In this document: one piece after another, positions 25,062 to 37,527 of the stretch | Layout: each line of letters starts with the position of its first letter | How positions within the stretch are numbered: the stretch's first letter is position 1 | Assembly: GCF_905475345.1 (NCBI RefSeq) | Contig: NC_066598.1 | Location: 4,435,501-4,499,500, forward strand | DNA: 64,000 nucleotides | Direction of reading: 5' to 3' | Source: Vespula vulgaris | Taxonomy: Eukaryota > Arthropoda > Insecta > Hymenoptera > Vespidae | The notes under the pieces: model-generated | Told to the model about the DNA's origin: nothing | The model's database searches: none | What the model saw: only the letters and a program-made list of their open reading frames with translations | Position numbers and translations under genes: made by a program

Positions 25062-25348
25062 TGAAGGTCATATCTCCCAAGTGGCATCCACACACCAAAT
25101 CACTATATTGTAATAACTGATTGTATCGTTCGTTATTGAGTTTTCGCTTGAAGACAGTCTTAAGTAAAAATGCCAATCTCAAAAATGGAACAGACGACGA
25201 TTAGGGCTTTGCATATGATACATGTCCTCACTCTCAGGTCCTCTCTATGATAATATTACTCAGTTCGAAAAAAGAAAAGTGTCATCGAGCACGGAAATGT
25301 AAATGATAAGAAAGGAAATACAAATGAGCGTAAAGGAAGGCAAAAAGA

Positions 25349-25467
25349 GTGCTAACAGTACACGGTGTTCCCAAGCGGTCACCCATCCAAGTACTAACCG
25401 TGCCCAACGTTGCTTAACTTCAGTGATCGGACGAGAACTGGTGTAACAACGTGGTATGACCGTTAAC
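25349..25467 (-). rRNA. 5S: 5S rRNA copy 63
   Basis: Consensus sequence. Last unit of the first 19-unit block. Upstream P1. Confidence 0.95.
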
Positions 25468-25754
25468 TAAAGGACCTACCTCGCTAGAGGCATGTACACC
25501 CCAAATCACTATATTGTAATAACTGATTGTATCGTTCGTTATTGAGTTTTCGCTTGAAGACAGTCTTAAGCAAAAGTGCCAATCTGAAAAATGGAACAGA
25601 CGACGATTAGGGCTTTGCATCTGATACATGTCCTCACTCTCAGATCCTCTTTATGATAATATTATTCAGTTCGAAAAAAGAAATGTGTCATCGAGCACGG
25701 AAATGTAAATGATAAGAAGGGAAATACAAATGAGCGTAAAGGAAGGCAAAAAGA

Positions 25755-25873
25755 GTGCTAACAGTACACGGTGTTCCCAAGCGGTCACCCATCCAAGTAC
25801 TAACCGTGCCCAACGTTGCTTAACTTCAGTGATCGGACGAGAACTGGTGTAACAACGTGGTATGACCGTTAAC
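25755..25873 (-). rRNA. 5S: 5S rRNA copy 64
   Basis: Consensus sequence. First unit of the second 19-unit block (equals copy 45). Upstream Q1 (tcaaat form). Confidence 0.95.
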
Positions 25874-26160
25874 TGAAGGTCAAATCTCCCAAGTGGCATC
25901 CACACACCAAATCACTATATTGTAATAACTGATTGTATCGTTCGTTATTGAGTTTTCGCTTGAAGACAGTCTTCAGCAAAAGTGCCAATATCAAAAATGG
26001 AACAGACGACGATTAGGGCTTTGCATCTGATACATGTCCTCACTCTCAGGTCCTCTTTATGATAATATTATTCAGTTCGAAAAAAGAAATGTGTCATCGA
26101 GCACGGAAATGTAGATGATAAGAAGGGAAATACAAATGAGCGTAAAGGAAGGCAAAAAGA

Positions 26161-26278
26161 GTGCTAACAGTACACGGTGTTCCCAAGCGGTCACCCATCC
26201 AAGTACTAACCGTGCCCAACGTTGCTTAACTTCAGTGATCGGACGAGAACTGGTGAACAACGTGATTTGACCGTTAAC
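26161..26278 (-). rRNA. 5S: 5S rRNA copy 65 (loop A variant, 1-nt deletion)
   Basis: U12A, C14U and loss of A24, as in copy 46. Upstream P1. Confidence 0.75.
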
Positions 26279-26565
26279 TAAAGGACCTACCTCGCTAGAG
26301 GCATGTACACCCCAAATCACTATATTGTAATAACTGATTGTATCGTTCGTTATTGAGTTTTCGCTTGAAGACAGTCTTAAGTAAAAATGCCTATCTCAAA
26401 AATGGAACAGACGACGATTAGGGCTTTGCATCTGATACATGTCCTCACTCTCAGGTCCTCTCTATGATAATATTATTCAGTTCGAAAAAAGAAAAGTGTC
26501 ATCGAGCACGGAAATGTAAATGATAAGAAGGGAAATACAAATGAGCGTAAAGGAAGGCAAAAAGA

Positions 26566-26684
26566 GCGCTAACAGTACAGGGTGTTCCCAAGCGGTCACC
26601 CATCCAAGTACTAACCGTGCCCAACGTTGCTTAACTTCAGTGATCGGACGAGAACTGGTGTAACAACGTGGTATGACCGTTAAC
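26566..26684 (-). rRNA. 5S: 5S rRNA copy 66
   Basis: G105C, A118G (equals copy 47). Upstream P1. Confidence 0.87.
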
Positions 26685-26971
26685 TAAAGGACCTACCTCG
26701 CTAGAGGCATGTACACCCCAAATCACTGTATTGTAATAACTGATTGTATCGTTCGTTATTGAGTTTTCGCTTGAAGACAGTCTTAAGCAAAAGTGCCTAT
26801 CTCAAAAATGGAACAGACGACGATTAGGGCTTTGCATCTGATACATGTCCTCACTCTCAGATCCTCTCTATGATAATATTATACAGTTCGAAAAAAGAAT
26901 AGTGTCATCGAGCACGGAAATGTAGATGATAAGAAGGGAAATACAAATGAGCGTAAAGGAAGGCAAAAAGA

Positions 26972-27090
26972 GTGCTAACAGTACACGGTGTTCCCAAGCG
27001 GTCACCCATCCAAGTACTAACCGTGCCCAACGTTGCTTAACTTCAGTGATCGGACGAGAACTGGTGTAACAACGTGGTATGACCGTTAAC
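26972..27090 (-). rRNA. 5S: 5S rRNA copy 67
   Basis: Consensus sequence. Upstream P1. Confidence 0.95.
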
Positions 27091-27377
27091 TAAAGGACCT
27101 ACCTCGCTAGAGGCATGTACACCCCAAATCACTATATTGTAATAACTGATCGTATCGTTCGTTATTGAGTTTTCGCTTGAAGACAGTCTTAAGTAAAAAT
27201 GCCAATCTCAAAAATGGAACAGACGGCGATTAGGGCTTTGCATCTGATACATATCCTCACTCTCAGGTCCTCTCTATGATAATATTATACAGTTCGAAAA
27301 AAGAAAAGTGTCATCGAGCACGGAAATGTAGATGATAAGAAGGGAAATACAAATGAGCGTAAAGGAAGGCAAAAGGA

Positions 27378-27496
27378 GTGCTAACAGTACACGGTGTTCC
27401 CAAGCGGTCACCCATCCAAGTACTAACCGTGCCCAACGTTGCTTAACTTCAGTGATCGGACGAGAACTGGTGTAACAACGTGGTATGACCGTTAAC
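27378..27496 (-). rRNA. 5S: 5S rRNA copy 68
   Basis: Consensus sequence; terminator TTTT as in copy 49. Upstream P1 with ctccttagaag. Confidence 0.94.
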
Positions 27497-27783
27497 TAAA
27501 GGACCTACCTCCTTAGAAGCATGTACACCCCAAATCACTATATTGTAATAACTGATTGTATCGTTCGTTATTGAGTTTTCGCTTGAAGACAGTCTTAAGT
27601 AAAAATGCCAATCTCAAAAATGGAACAGACGACGATTAGGGCTTTGCATCTGATACATGTCCTCACTCTCAGGTCCTCTCTATGATAATATTATTCAGTT
27701 CGAAAAAAGAAAAGTGTCATCGAGCACGGAAATGTAAATGATAAGGAGGGAAATACAAATGAGCGTAAAGGAAGGCAAAAAGA

Positions 27784-27902
27784 GTGCTAACAGTACACGG
27801 TGTTCCCAAGCGGTCAACCATCCAAGTACTAACCGTGCCCAACGTTGCTTAACTTCAGTGACTGGACGAGAACTGGTGTAACAACGTGGTATGACCGTTA
27901 AC
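27784..27902 (-). rRNA. 5S: 5S rRNA copy 69
   Basis: G40A, A41G, G86U (equals copy 50). Upstream P1. Confidence 0.85.
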
Positions 27903-28189
27903 TAAAGGACCTACCTCGCTAGAGGCATGTACACCCCAAATCACTATATTGTAATAACTGATTGTATCGTTCGTTATTGAGTTTTCGCTTGAAGACAGTC
28001 TTAAGTAAAAATGCCAATCTCAAAAATGGAACAGACGACGATTAGGGCTTTGCATCTGATACATGTCCTCACTCTCAGGTCCTCTCTATGATAATATTAT
28101 ACAGTTCGAAAAAAGAAAAGTGTCATCGAGCACGGAAATGTAGATGATAAGAAGGGAAATACAAATGAGCGTAAAGGAAGGCAAAAAGA

Positions 28190-28308
28190 GTGCTAACAGT
28201 ACACGGTGTTCCCAAGCGGTCACCCATCCAAGTACTAACCGTGCCCAACGTTGCTTAACTTCAGTGATCGGACGAGAACTGGTGTAACAACGTGGTATGA
28301 CCGTTAAC
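28190..28308 (-). rRNA. 5S: 5S rRNA copy 70
   Basis: Consensus sequence. Upstream P2. Confidence 0.95.
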
Positions 28309-28595
28309 TCGAGGAACTACCTCACTAGAGGCATGTACACCTCAAATCACTATATTGTAATAACTAATTGTATCGTTCGTTATTGAGATTTCGCTTGAAG
28401 ACAGTATTAAGCAAAAGTGCCAATCTCAAAAATGGAACAGACGACGATTAGGGCTTTGCATCTGATACATGTCCTCACTCCCAGATCCTCTTTATGATAA
28501 TATTATACAGTTCGAAAAAAGAAATGTGTCATCGAGCACGGAAATGTAAATGATAAGATAGGAAATTCAAATGAGCGTAAAGGAAGGCAAAAAGA

Positions 28596-28714
28596 GTGCT
28601 AACAGTACACGGTGTTCCCAAGCGGTCACCCATCCAAGTACTAACCGCGCCCAACGTTGCTTAACTTCAGTGATCGGACGAGAACTGGTGTAACAACGTG
28701 GTATGACCGTTAAC
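28596..28714 (-). rRNA. 5S: 5S rRNA copy 71
   Basis: A67G (equals copy 52). Upstream Q1 (tcaaat form). Confidence 0.92.
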
Positions 28715-29001
28715 TGAAGGTCAAATCTCCCAAGTGGCATCCACACACCAAATCACTATATTGTAATAACTGATTGTATCGTTCGTTATTGAGTTTTCGC
28801 TTGAAGACAGTCTTCAGCAAAAGTGCCAATATCAAAAATGGAACAGACGACGATTAGGGTTTCGCATCTGATACATGTCCTCACTCTCAGGTCCTCTCTA
28901 TGATAATATTATACAGTTCGAAAAATGAAAAGTGTCATCGAGCACGGAAATGTAGATGATAAGAAGGGAAATACAAATGAGCGTAAAGGAAGGCAAAAAG
29001 A

Positions 29002-29120
29002 GTGCTAACAGTACACGGTGTTCCCAAGCGGTCACCCATCCAAGTACTAACCGTGCCCAACGTTGCTTAACTTCAGTGATCGGACGAGAACTGGTGTAAC
29101 AACGTGGTATGACCGTTAAC
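29002..29120 (-). rRNA. 5S: 5S rRNA copy 72
   Basis: Consensus sequence. Upstream P2. Confidence 0.95.
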
Positions 29121-29407
29121 TCGAGGAACTACCTCACTAGAGGCATGTACACCTCAAATCACTATATTGTAATAACTAATTGTATCGTTCGTTATTGAGA
29201 TTTCGCTTGAAGACAGTATTAAGCAAAAGTGCCAATCTCAAAAATGGAACAGACGACGATTAGGGCTTTGCATCTGATACATGTCCTCACTCCCAGATCC
29301 TCTTTATGATAATATTATTCAGTTCGAAAAAAGAATTGTGTCATCGAGCACGGAAATGTAAATGATAAGATAGGAAATTCAAATGAGCGTAAAGGAAGGC
29401 AAAAAGA

Positions 29408-29526
29408 GTGCTAACAGTACACGGTGTTCCCAAGCGGTCACCCATCCAAGTACTAACCGTGCCCAACGTTGCTTAACTTCAGTGATCGGACGAGAACTGG
29501 TGTAACAACGTGATTTGACCGTTAAC
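29408..29526 (-). rRNA. 5S: 5S rRNA copy 73 (loop A variant)
   Basis: U12A, C14U. Upstream P3. Confidence 0.85.
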
Positions 29527-29813
29527 TGAAGGACCTACCTCGTTAGAGGCATGTACACCCCAAATCACTATATTGTAATAACTGATTGTATCGTTCGTTA
29601 TTGAGTTTTCGCTTGAAGACAGTATTAAGCAAAAGTGCCAATCTCAAAAATGGAACAGACGACGATTAGGGCTTTGCATCTGATACATGTCCTCACTCCC
29701 AGATCCTCTTTATGATAATATTATTCAGTTCGAAAAAAGAATTGTGTCATCGAGCACGGAAATGTAAATGATAAGATAGGAAATTCAAATGAGCGTAAAG
29801 GAAGGCAAAAAGA

Positions 29814-29932
29814 GTGCTAACAGTACACGGTGTTCCCAAGCGGTCACCCATCCAAGTACTAACCGTGCCCAACGTTGCTTAACTTCAGTGATCGGACGAG
29901 AACTGGTGTAACAACGTGATTTGACCGTTAAC
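29814..29932 (-). rRNA. 5S: 5S rRNA copy 74 (loop A variant)
   Basis: U12A, C14U. Upstream P3 with g to t at 29938 (tgaagtacc), a difference from copy 55. Confidence 0.85.
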
Positions 29933-30219
29933 TGAAGTACCTACCTCGTTAGAGGCATGTACACCCCAAATCACTATATTGTAATAACTGATTGTATCGT
30001 TCGTTATTGAGTTTTCGCTTGAAGACAGTCTTAAGTAAAAATGCCAATCTCAAAAATGGAACAGACGACGATTAGGGCTTTGCATCTGATACATGTCCTC
30101 ACTCTCAGATCCTCTCTATGATAATATTATACAGTTCGAAAAAAGAAAAGTGTCATCGAGCACGGAAATGTAGATGACAAGAAGGGAAATACAAATGAGC
30201 GTAAAGGAAGGCAAAAAGA

Positions 30220-30338
30220 GTGCTAACAGTACACGGTGTTCCCAAGCGGTCACCCATCCAAGTACTAACCGTGCCCAACGTTGCTTAACTTCAGTGATCG
30301 GACGAGAACTGGTGTAACAACGTGGTATGACCGTTAAC
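30220..30338 (-). rRNA. 5S: 5S rRNA copy 75
   Basis: Consensus sequence. Upstream P1 (taaagtacc form). Confidence 0.95.
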
Positions 30339-30625
30339 TAAAGTACCTACCTCGCTAGAGGCATGTACACCCCAAATCACTATATTGTAATAACTGATTG
30401 TATCGTTGGTTATTGAGTTTTCGCTTGAAGACAGTCTTAAGTAAAAATGCCAATCTCAAAAATGGAACAGACGACGATTAGGGCTTTGCATCTGATACAT
30501 GTCCTTACTCTCAGGTCCTCTCTATGATAATATTATACAGTTCGAAAAAAGAAAAGTGTCATCGAGCACGGAAATGTAAATGAAAAGAAGGGAAATACAA
30601 ATGAGCGTAAAGGAAGGCAAAAAGA

Positions 30626-30744
30626 GTGCTAACAGTACACGGTGTTCCCAAGCGGTCACCCAACCAAGTACTAACCGTACCCAACGTTGCTTAACTTTAG
30701 TGATCGGACGAGAACTGGTGTAACAACGTGGTATGACCGTTAAC
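30626..30744 (-). rRNA. 5S: 5S rRNA copy 76
   Basis: G47A, C66U, A82U (equals copy 57). Upstream P1. Confidence 0.83.
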
Positions 30745-31031
30745 TAAAGGACCTACCTCGCTAGAGGCATGTACACCCCAAATCACTATATTGTAATAAC
30801 TGATTGTATCGTTCGTTATTGAGTTTTCGCTTGAAGACAGTCTTAAGTAAAAATGCCAATCTCAAAAATGGAACAGACGACGATTAGGGCTTTGCATCTG
30901 ATACATGTCCTCACTCTCAGATCCTCTCTATGATAATATTACTCAGTTCGAAAAAATAAAAGTGTCATCGAGCACGGAAATGTAAATGATAAGAAAGGAA
31001 ATACAAATGAGCGTAAAGGAAGGCAAAAAGA

Positions 31032-31150
31032 GTGCTAACAGTACACGGTGTTCCCAAGCGGTCACCCATCCAAGTACTAACCGTGCCCAACGTTGCTTAA
31101 CTTCAGTGATCGGACGAGAACTGGTGTAACAACGTGGTATGATCGTTAAC
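31032..31150 (-). rRNA. 5S: 5S rRNA copy 77
   Basis: G8A (equals copy 58). Upstream P1. Confidence 0.88.
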
Positions 31151-31437
31151 TAAAGGACCTACCTCGCTAGAGGCATGTACACCCCAAATCACTATATTGT
31201 AATAACTGATTGTATCGTTCGTTATTGAGTTTTCGCTTGAAGACAGTCTTAAGTAAAAATGCCTATCTCAAAAATGGAACAGACGACGATTAGGGCTTTG
31301 CATCTGATACATGTCCTCACTCTCAGGTCCTCTCTATGATAATATTATTCAGTTCGAAAAAAGAAAAGTGTCATCGAGCACGGAAATGTAAATGATAAGA
31401 AGGGAAATACAAATGAGCGTAAAGGAAGACAAAAAGA

Positions 31438-31556
31438 GCGCTAACAGTACACGGTGTTCCCAAGCGGTCACCCATCCAAGTACTAACCGTGCCCAACGTT
31501 GCTTAACTTCATTGATCGGACGAGAACTGGTGTAACAACGTGGTATGACCGTTAAC
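31438..31556 (-). rRNA. 5S: 5S rRNA copy 78
   Basis: C45A, A118G (equals copy 59). Upstream P1. Confidence 0.87.
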
Positions 31557-31843
31557 TAAAGGACCTACCTCGCTAGAGGCATGTACACCCCAAATCACTG
31601 TATTGTAATAACTGATTGTATCGTTCGTTATTGAGTTTTCGCTTGAAGACAGTCTTAAGTAAAAATGCCAATCTCAAAAATGGAACAGACGGCGATTAGG
31701 GCTTTGCATCTGATACATATCCTCACTCTCAGGTCCTCTCTATGATAATATTATACAGTTCGAAAAAAGAAAAGTGTCATCGAGCACGGAAATGTAAATG
31801 ATAAGAAGGGAAATACAAATGAGCGTAAAGGAAGGCAAAAAGA

Positions 31844-31962
31844 GTGCTAACAGTACACGGTGTTCCCAAGCGGTCACCCATCCAAGTACTAACCGTGCCC
31901 AACGTTGCTTAACTTCAGTGATCGGACGAGAACTGGTGTAACAACGTGGTATGACCGTTAAC
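31844..31962 (-). rRNA. 5S: 5S rRNA copy 79
   Basis: Consensus sequence. Upstream Q1 (tcaaat form). Confidence 0.95.
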
Positions 31963-32249
31963 TGAAGGTCAAATCTCCCAAGTGGCATCCACACACCAAA
32001 TCACTATATTGTAATAACTGATTGTATCGTTCGTTATTGAGTTTTCGCTTGAAGACAGTCTTAAGCAAAAATGCCAAACTCAAAAATGGAACAGACGACA
32101 ATTAGGGCTTTGCACCTGATACATGTCCTCACTCTCAGGTCCTCTCTATGATAATATTATACAGTTCGAAAAATGAAAAGTGTCATCGAGCACGGAAATG
32201 TAAATGATAAGAAGGGAAATACAAATGAGCGTAAAGGAAGGCAAAAATT

Positions 32250-32368
32250 GTGCTAACAGTACACGGTGTTCCCAAGCGGTCACCCATCCAAGTACTAACC
32301 GTGCCCAACGTTGCTTAACTTCAGTGATCGGACGAGAACTGGTGTAACAACGTGGTATGACCGTTAAC
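32250..32368 (-). rRNA. 5S: 5S rRNA copy 80
   Basis: Consensus sequence; 3' flank CACAATTTTTG. Upstream Q1 (tcaaat form). Confidence 0.95.
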
Positions 32369-32655
32369 TGAAGGTCAAATCTCCCAAGTGGCATCCACAC
32401 ACCAAATCACTATATTGTAATAACTGATTGTATCGTTCGTTATTGAGTTTTCGCTTGTAGACAGTCTTAAGTAAAAATGCCAATCTCAAAAATGGAACAG
32501 ACGACGATTAGGGCTTTGCATCCGATACATGTCCTCACTCTCAGATCCTCTCTATGATAATATTACTCAGTTCGAAAAAATAAAAGTGTCATCGAGCACG
32601 GAAATGTAAATGATAAGAAAGGAAATACAAATGAGCGTAAAGGAAGGCAAAAACA

Positions 32656-32774
32656 GTGCTAACAGTACACGGTGTTCCCAAGCGGTCACCCATCCAAGTA
32701 CTAACCGTGCCCAACGTTGCTTAACTTCAGTGATCGGACGAGAACTGGTGTAACAACGTGGTATGACCGTTAAC
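32656..32774 (-). rRNA. 5S: 5S rRNA copy 81
   Basis: Consensus sequence; 3' flank CACTGTTTTTG. Upstream Q1. Confidence 0.95.
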
Positions 32775-33061
32775 TGAAGGTCATATCTCCCAAGTGGCAT
32801 CCACACACCAAATCACTATATTGTAATAACTGATTGTATCGTTCGTTATTGAGTTTTCGCTTGAAGACAGTCTTAAGTAAAAATGCCAATCTCAAAAATG
32901 GAACAGACGACGATTAGGGCTTTGCATCTGATACATGTCCTCACTCTCAGGTCCTCTCTATGATAATATTACTCAGTTCGAAAAAAGAAAAGTGTCATCG
33001 AGCACGGAAATGTAAATGATAAGAAAGGAAATACAAATGAGCGTAAAGGAAGGCAAAAAGA

Positions 33062-33180
33062 GTGCTAACAGTACACGGTGTTCCCAAGCGGTCACCCATC
33101 CAAGTACTAACCGTGCCCAACGTTGCTTAACTTCAGTGATCGGACGAGAACTGGTGTAACAACGTGGTATGACCGTTAAC
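33062..33180 (-). rRNA. 5S: 5S rRNA copy 82
   Basis: Consensus sequence. Last unit of the second 19-unit block. Upstream P1. Confidence 0.95.
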
Positions 33181-33467
33181 TAAAGGACCTACCTCGCTAG
33201 AGGCATGTACACCCCAAATCACTATATTGTAATAACTGATTGTATCGTTCGTTATTGAGTTTTCGCTTGAAGACAGCCTTAAGTAAAAATGCCAATCTCA
33301 AAAATGGAACAGACGACGATTAGGGCTTTGCATCTGATACATGTCCTCACTCTCAGATCCTCTCTATGATAATATTACTCAGTTCGAAAAAAGAATTGTG
33401 TCATCGAGCACGGAAATGTAAATGATAAGATAGGAAATTCAAATGAGCGTAAAGGAAGGCAAAAAGA

Positions 33468-33586
33468 GTGCTAACAGTACACGGTGTTCCCAAGCGGTCA
33501 CCCATCCAAGTACTAACCGTGCCCAACGTTGCTTAACTTCAGTGATCGGACGAGAACTGGTGTAACAACGTGGTATGACCGTTAAC
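33468..33586 (-). rRNA. 5S: 5S rRNA copy 83
   Basis: Consensus sequence. Upstream Q2, the first appearance of this block. Confidence 0.95.
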
Positions 33587-33873
33587 TGAAGGAGACATCT
33601 CCCAAGTGGCATTCACACACCAAATCACTATATTGTAATAACTGATTGTATCGTTCGTTATTGAGTTTTCGCTTGAAGACAGTCTTAAGTAAAAATGCCA
33701 ATCTCAAAAATGGAACAGACGACGATTAGGGCTTTGCATCTGATACATGTCCTCACTCTCAGATCCTCTCTATGATAATATTACTCAGTTCGAAAAAAGA
33801 ATTGTGTCATCGAGCACGGAAATGTAAATGATAAGATAGGAAATTCAAATGAGCGTAAAGGAAGGCAAAAAGA

Positions 33874-33992
33874 GTGCTAACAGTACACGGTGTTCCCAAG
33901 CGGTCACCCATCCAAGTACTAACCGTGCCCAACGTTGCTTAACTTCAGTGATCGGACGAGAACTGGTGTAACAACGTGATTTGACCGTTAAC
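33874..33992 (-). rRNA. 5S: 5S rRNA copy 84 (loop A variant)
   Basis: U12A, C14U. Upstream P3. Confidence 0.85.
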
Positions 33993-34279
33993 TGAAGGAC
34001 CTACCTCGTTAGAGGCATGTACACCCCAAATCACTATATTGTAATAACTGATTGTATCGTTGGTTATTGAGTTTTCGCTTGAAGACAGTCTTAAGTAAAA
34101 ATGCCAATCTCAAAAATGGAACAGACGACGATTAGGGCTTTGCATCTGATACATATCCTCACTCTCAGGTCCTCTGTATGATAATATTACTCAGTTCGAA
34201 AAAATAAAAGTGTCATCGAGCACGGAAATGTAAATGATAAGAAGGGAAAAACAAATGAGCGTAAAGGAAGGCAAAAAGA

Positions 34280-34398
34280 GTGCTAACAGTACACGGTGTT
34301 CCCAAGCGGTCACCCATCCAAGTACTAACCGTGCCCAACGTTGCTTAACTTCAGTGATCGGACGAGAACTGGTGTAACAACGTGGTATGACCGTTAAC
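34280..34398 (-). rRNA. 5S: 5S rRNA copy 85
   Basis: Consensus sequence. Upstream Q2. Confidence 0.95.
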
Positions 34399-34685
34399 TG
34401 AAGGAGACATCTCCCAAGTGGCATTCACACACCAAATCACTATATTGTAATAACTGATTGTATCGTTCGTTATTGAGTTTTCGCTTGAAGACAGTCTTAA
34501 GTAAAAATGCCAATCTCAAAAATGGAACAGACGACGATTAGGGCTTTGCATCTGATACATGTCCTCACTCTCAGATCCTCTCTATGATAATATTACTCAG
34601 TTCGAAAAAAGAATTGTGTCATCGAGCACGGAAATGTAAATGATAAGATAGGAAATTCAAATGAGCGTAAAGGAAGGCAAAAAGA

Positions 34686-34804
34686 GTGCTAACAGTACAC
34701 GGTGTTCCCAAGCGGTCACCCATCCAAGTACTAACCGTGCCCAACGTTGCTTAACTTCAGTGATCGGACGAGAACTGGTGTAACAACGTGGTATGACCGT
34801 TAAC
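34686..34804 (-). rRNA. 5S: 5S rRNA copy 86
   Basis: Consensus sequence. Upstream Q2. Confidence 0.95.
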
Positions 34805-35091
34805 TGAAGGAGACATCTCCCAAGTGGCATTCACACACCAAATCACTATATTGTAATAACTGATTGTATCGTTCGTTATTGAGTTTTCGCTTGAAGACAG
34901 TCTTAAGTAAAAATGCCAATCTCAAAAATGGAACAGACGACGATTAGGGCTTTGCATCTGATACATGTCCTCACTCTCAGGTCCTCTCTATGATAATATT
35001 ATTCAGTTCGAAAAAAGAAAAGTGTCATCGAGCACGGAAATGTAAATGATAAGGAGGGAAATACAAATGAGCGTAAAGGAAGGCAAAAAGA

Positions 35092-35210
35092 GTGCTAACA
35101 GTACACGGTGTTCCCAAGCGGTCAACCATCCAAGTACTAACCGTGCCCAACGTTGCTTAACTTCAGTGACTGGACGAGAACTGGTGTAACAACGTGGTAT
35201 GACCGTTAAC
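35092..35210 (-). rRNA. 5S: 5S rRNA copy 87
   Basis: G40A, A41G, G86U (equals copies 50 and 69); start of the third, shorter block. Upstream P1. Confidence 0.85.
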
Positions 35211-35497
35211 TAAAGGACCTACCTCGCTAGAGGCATGTACACCCCAAATCACTATATTGTAATAACTGATTGTATCGTTCGTTATTGAGTTTTCGCTTGA
35301 AGACAGTCTTAAGTAAAAATGCCAATCTCAAAAATGGAACAGACGACGATTAGGGCTTTGCATCTGATACATGTCCTCACTCTCAGGTCCTCTCTATGAT
35401 AATATTATACAGTTCGAAAAAAGAAAAGTGTCATCGAGCACGGAAATGTAGATGATAAGAAGGGAAATACAAATGAGCGTAAAGGAAGGCAAAAAGA

Positions 35498-35616
35498 GTG
35501 CTAACAGTACACGGTGTTCCCAAGCGGTCACCCATCCAAGTACTAACCGTGCCCAACGTTGCTTAACTTCAGTGATCGGACGAGAACTGGTGTAACAACG
35601 TGGTATGACCGTTAAC
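35498..35616 (-). rRNA. 5S: 5S rRNA copy 88
   Basis: Consensus sequence. Upstream P2 (tcgagggac form). Confidence 0.95.
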
Positions 35617-35903
35617 TCGAGGGACTACCTCACTAGAGGCATGTACACCTCAAATCACTATATTGTAATAACTAATTGTATCGTTCGTTATTGAGATTTC
35701 GCTTGAAGACAGTATTAAGCAAAAGTGCCAATCTCAAAAATGGAACAGACGACGATTAGGGCTTTGCATCTGATACATGTCCTCACTCCCAGATCCTCTT
35801 TATGATAATATTATACAGTTCGAAAAAAGAAATGTGTCATCGAGCACGGAAATGTAAATGATAAGATAGGAAATTCAAATGAGCGTAAAGGAAGGCAAAA
35901 AGA

Positions 35904-36022
35904 GTGCTAACAGTACACGGTGTTCCCAAGCGGTCACCCATCCAAGTACTAACCGCGCCCAACGTTGCTTAACTTCAGTGATCGGACGAGAACTGGTGTA
36001 ACAACGTGGTATGACCGTTAAC
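35904..36022 (-). rRNA. 5S: 5S rRNA copy 89
   Basis: A67G. Upstream Q1 (tcaaat form). Confidence 0.92.
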
Positions 36023-36309
36023 TGAAGGTCAAATCTCCCAAGTGGCATCCACACACCAAATCACTATATTGTAATAACTGATTGTATCGTTCGTTATTGA
36101 GTTTTCGCTTGAAGACAGTCTTCAGCAAAAGTGCCAATATCAAAAATGGAACAGACGACGATTAGGGTTTCGCATCTGATACATGTCCTCACTCTCAGGT
36201 CCTCTCTATGATAATATTATACAGTTCGAAAAATGAAAAGTGTCATCGAGCACGGAAATGTAGATGATAAGAAGGGAAATACAAATGAGCGTAAAGGAAG
36301 GCAAAAAGA

Positions 36310-36428
36310 GTGCTAACAGTACACGGTGTTCCCAAGCGGTCACCCATCCAAGTACTAACCGTGCCCAACGTTGCTTAACTTCAGTGATCGGACGAGAACT
36401 GGTGTAACAACGTGGTATGACCGTTAAC
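36310..36428 (-). rRNA. 5S: 5S rRNA copy 90
   Basis: Consensus sequence. Upstream P2 (tcgtggaac form). Confidence 0.95.
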
Positions 36429-36715
36429 TCGTGGAACTACCTCACTAGAGGCATGTACACCTCAAATCACTATATTGTAATAACTAATTGTATCGTTCGT
36501 TATTGAGATTTCGCTTGAAGACAGTATTAAGCAAAAGTGCCAATCTCAAAAATGGAACAGACGACGATTAGGGCTTTGCATCTGATACATGTCCTCACTC
36601 CCAGATCCTCTTTATGATAATATTATTCAGTTCGAAAAAAGAATTGTGTCATCGAGCACGGAAATGTAAATGATAAGATAGGAAATTCAAATGAGCGTAA
36701 AGGAAGGCAAAAAGA

Positions 36716-36834
36716 GTGCTAACAGTACACGGTGTTCCCAAGCGGTCACCCATCCAAGTACTAACCGTGCCCAACGTTGCTTAACTTCAGTGATCGGACG
36801 AGAACTGGTGTAACAACGTGATTTGACCGTTAAC
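36716..36834 (-). rRNA. 5S: 5S rRNA copy 91 (loop A variant)
   Basis: U12A, C14U. Upstream P3; a single copy where the earlier blocks have two (54/55 and 73/74). Confidence 0.85.
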
Positions 36835-37121
36835 TGAAGGACCTACCTCGTTAGAGGCATGTACACCCCAAATCACTATATTGTAATAACTGATTGTATC
36901 GTTCGTTATTGAGTTTTCGCTTGAAGACAGTCTTAAGTAAAAATGCCAATCTCAAAAATGGAACAGACGACGATTAGGGCTTTGCATCTGATACATGTCC
37001 TCACTCTCAGATCCTCTCTATGATAATATTATACAGTTCGAAAAAAGAAAAGTGTCATCGAGCACGGAAATGTAGATGACAAGAAGGGAAATACAAATGA
37101 GCGTAAAGGAAGGCAAAAAGA

Positions 37122-37240
37122 GTGCTAACAGTACACGGTGTTCCCAAGCGGTCACCCATCCAAGTACTAACCGTGCCCAACGTTGCTTAACTTCAGTGAT
37201 CGGACGAGAACTGGTGTAACAACGTGGTATGACCGTTAAC
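37122..37240 (-). rRNA. 5S: 5S rRNA copy 92
   Basis: Consensus sequence. Upstream P1 (taaagtacc form). Confidence 0.95.
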
Positions 37241-37527
37241 TAAAGTACCTACCTCGCTAGAGGCATGTACACCCCAAATCACTATATTGTAATAACTGAT
37301 TGTATCGTTGGTTATTGAGTTTTCGCTTGAAGACAGTCTTAAGTAAAAATGCCAATCTCAAAAATGGAACAGACGACGATTAGGGCTTTGCATCTGATAC
37401 ATGTCCTTACTCTCAGGTCCTCTCTATGATAATATTATACAGTTCGAAAAAAGAAAAGTGTCATCGAGCACGGAAATGTAAATGAAAAGAAGGGAAATAC
37501 AAATGAGCGTAAAGGAAGGCAAAAAGA

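Larger units (their letters stand above)
17790..33215. repeat. Higher-order repeat: 19-unit block, two tandem copies
   Basis: Copies 45-63 and 64-82 form two direct tandem blocks offset by exactly 7713 bp (19 x 406 minus the 1-bp deletion each block carries). All private 5S and spacer markers recur in the same order. I see five substitutions between the blocks, at 20234, 22225, 24205, 24811 and 25215 and their partners. Block edges are good to about 50 bp because the units themselves are alike. Confidence 0.9.

Noticed and set aside
25420..25629. 69-codon minus-strand open frame in 5S unit 63
   Set aside because: It crosses the spacer and ends of the 5S gene and is lost in sister units by single changes; no coding signal.
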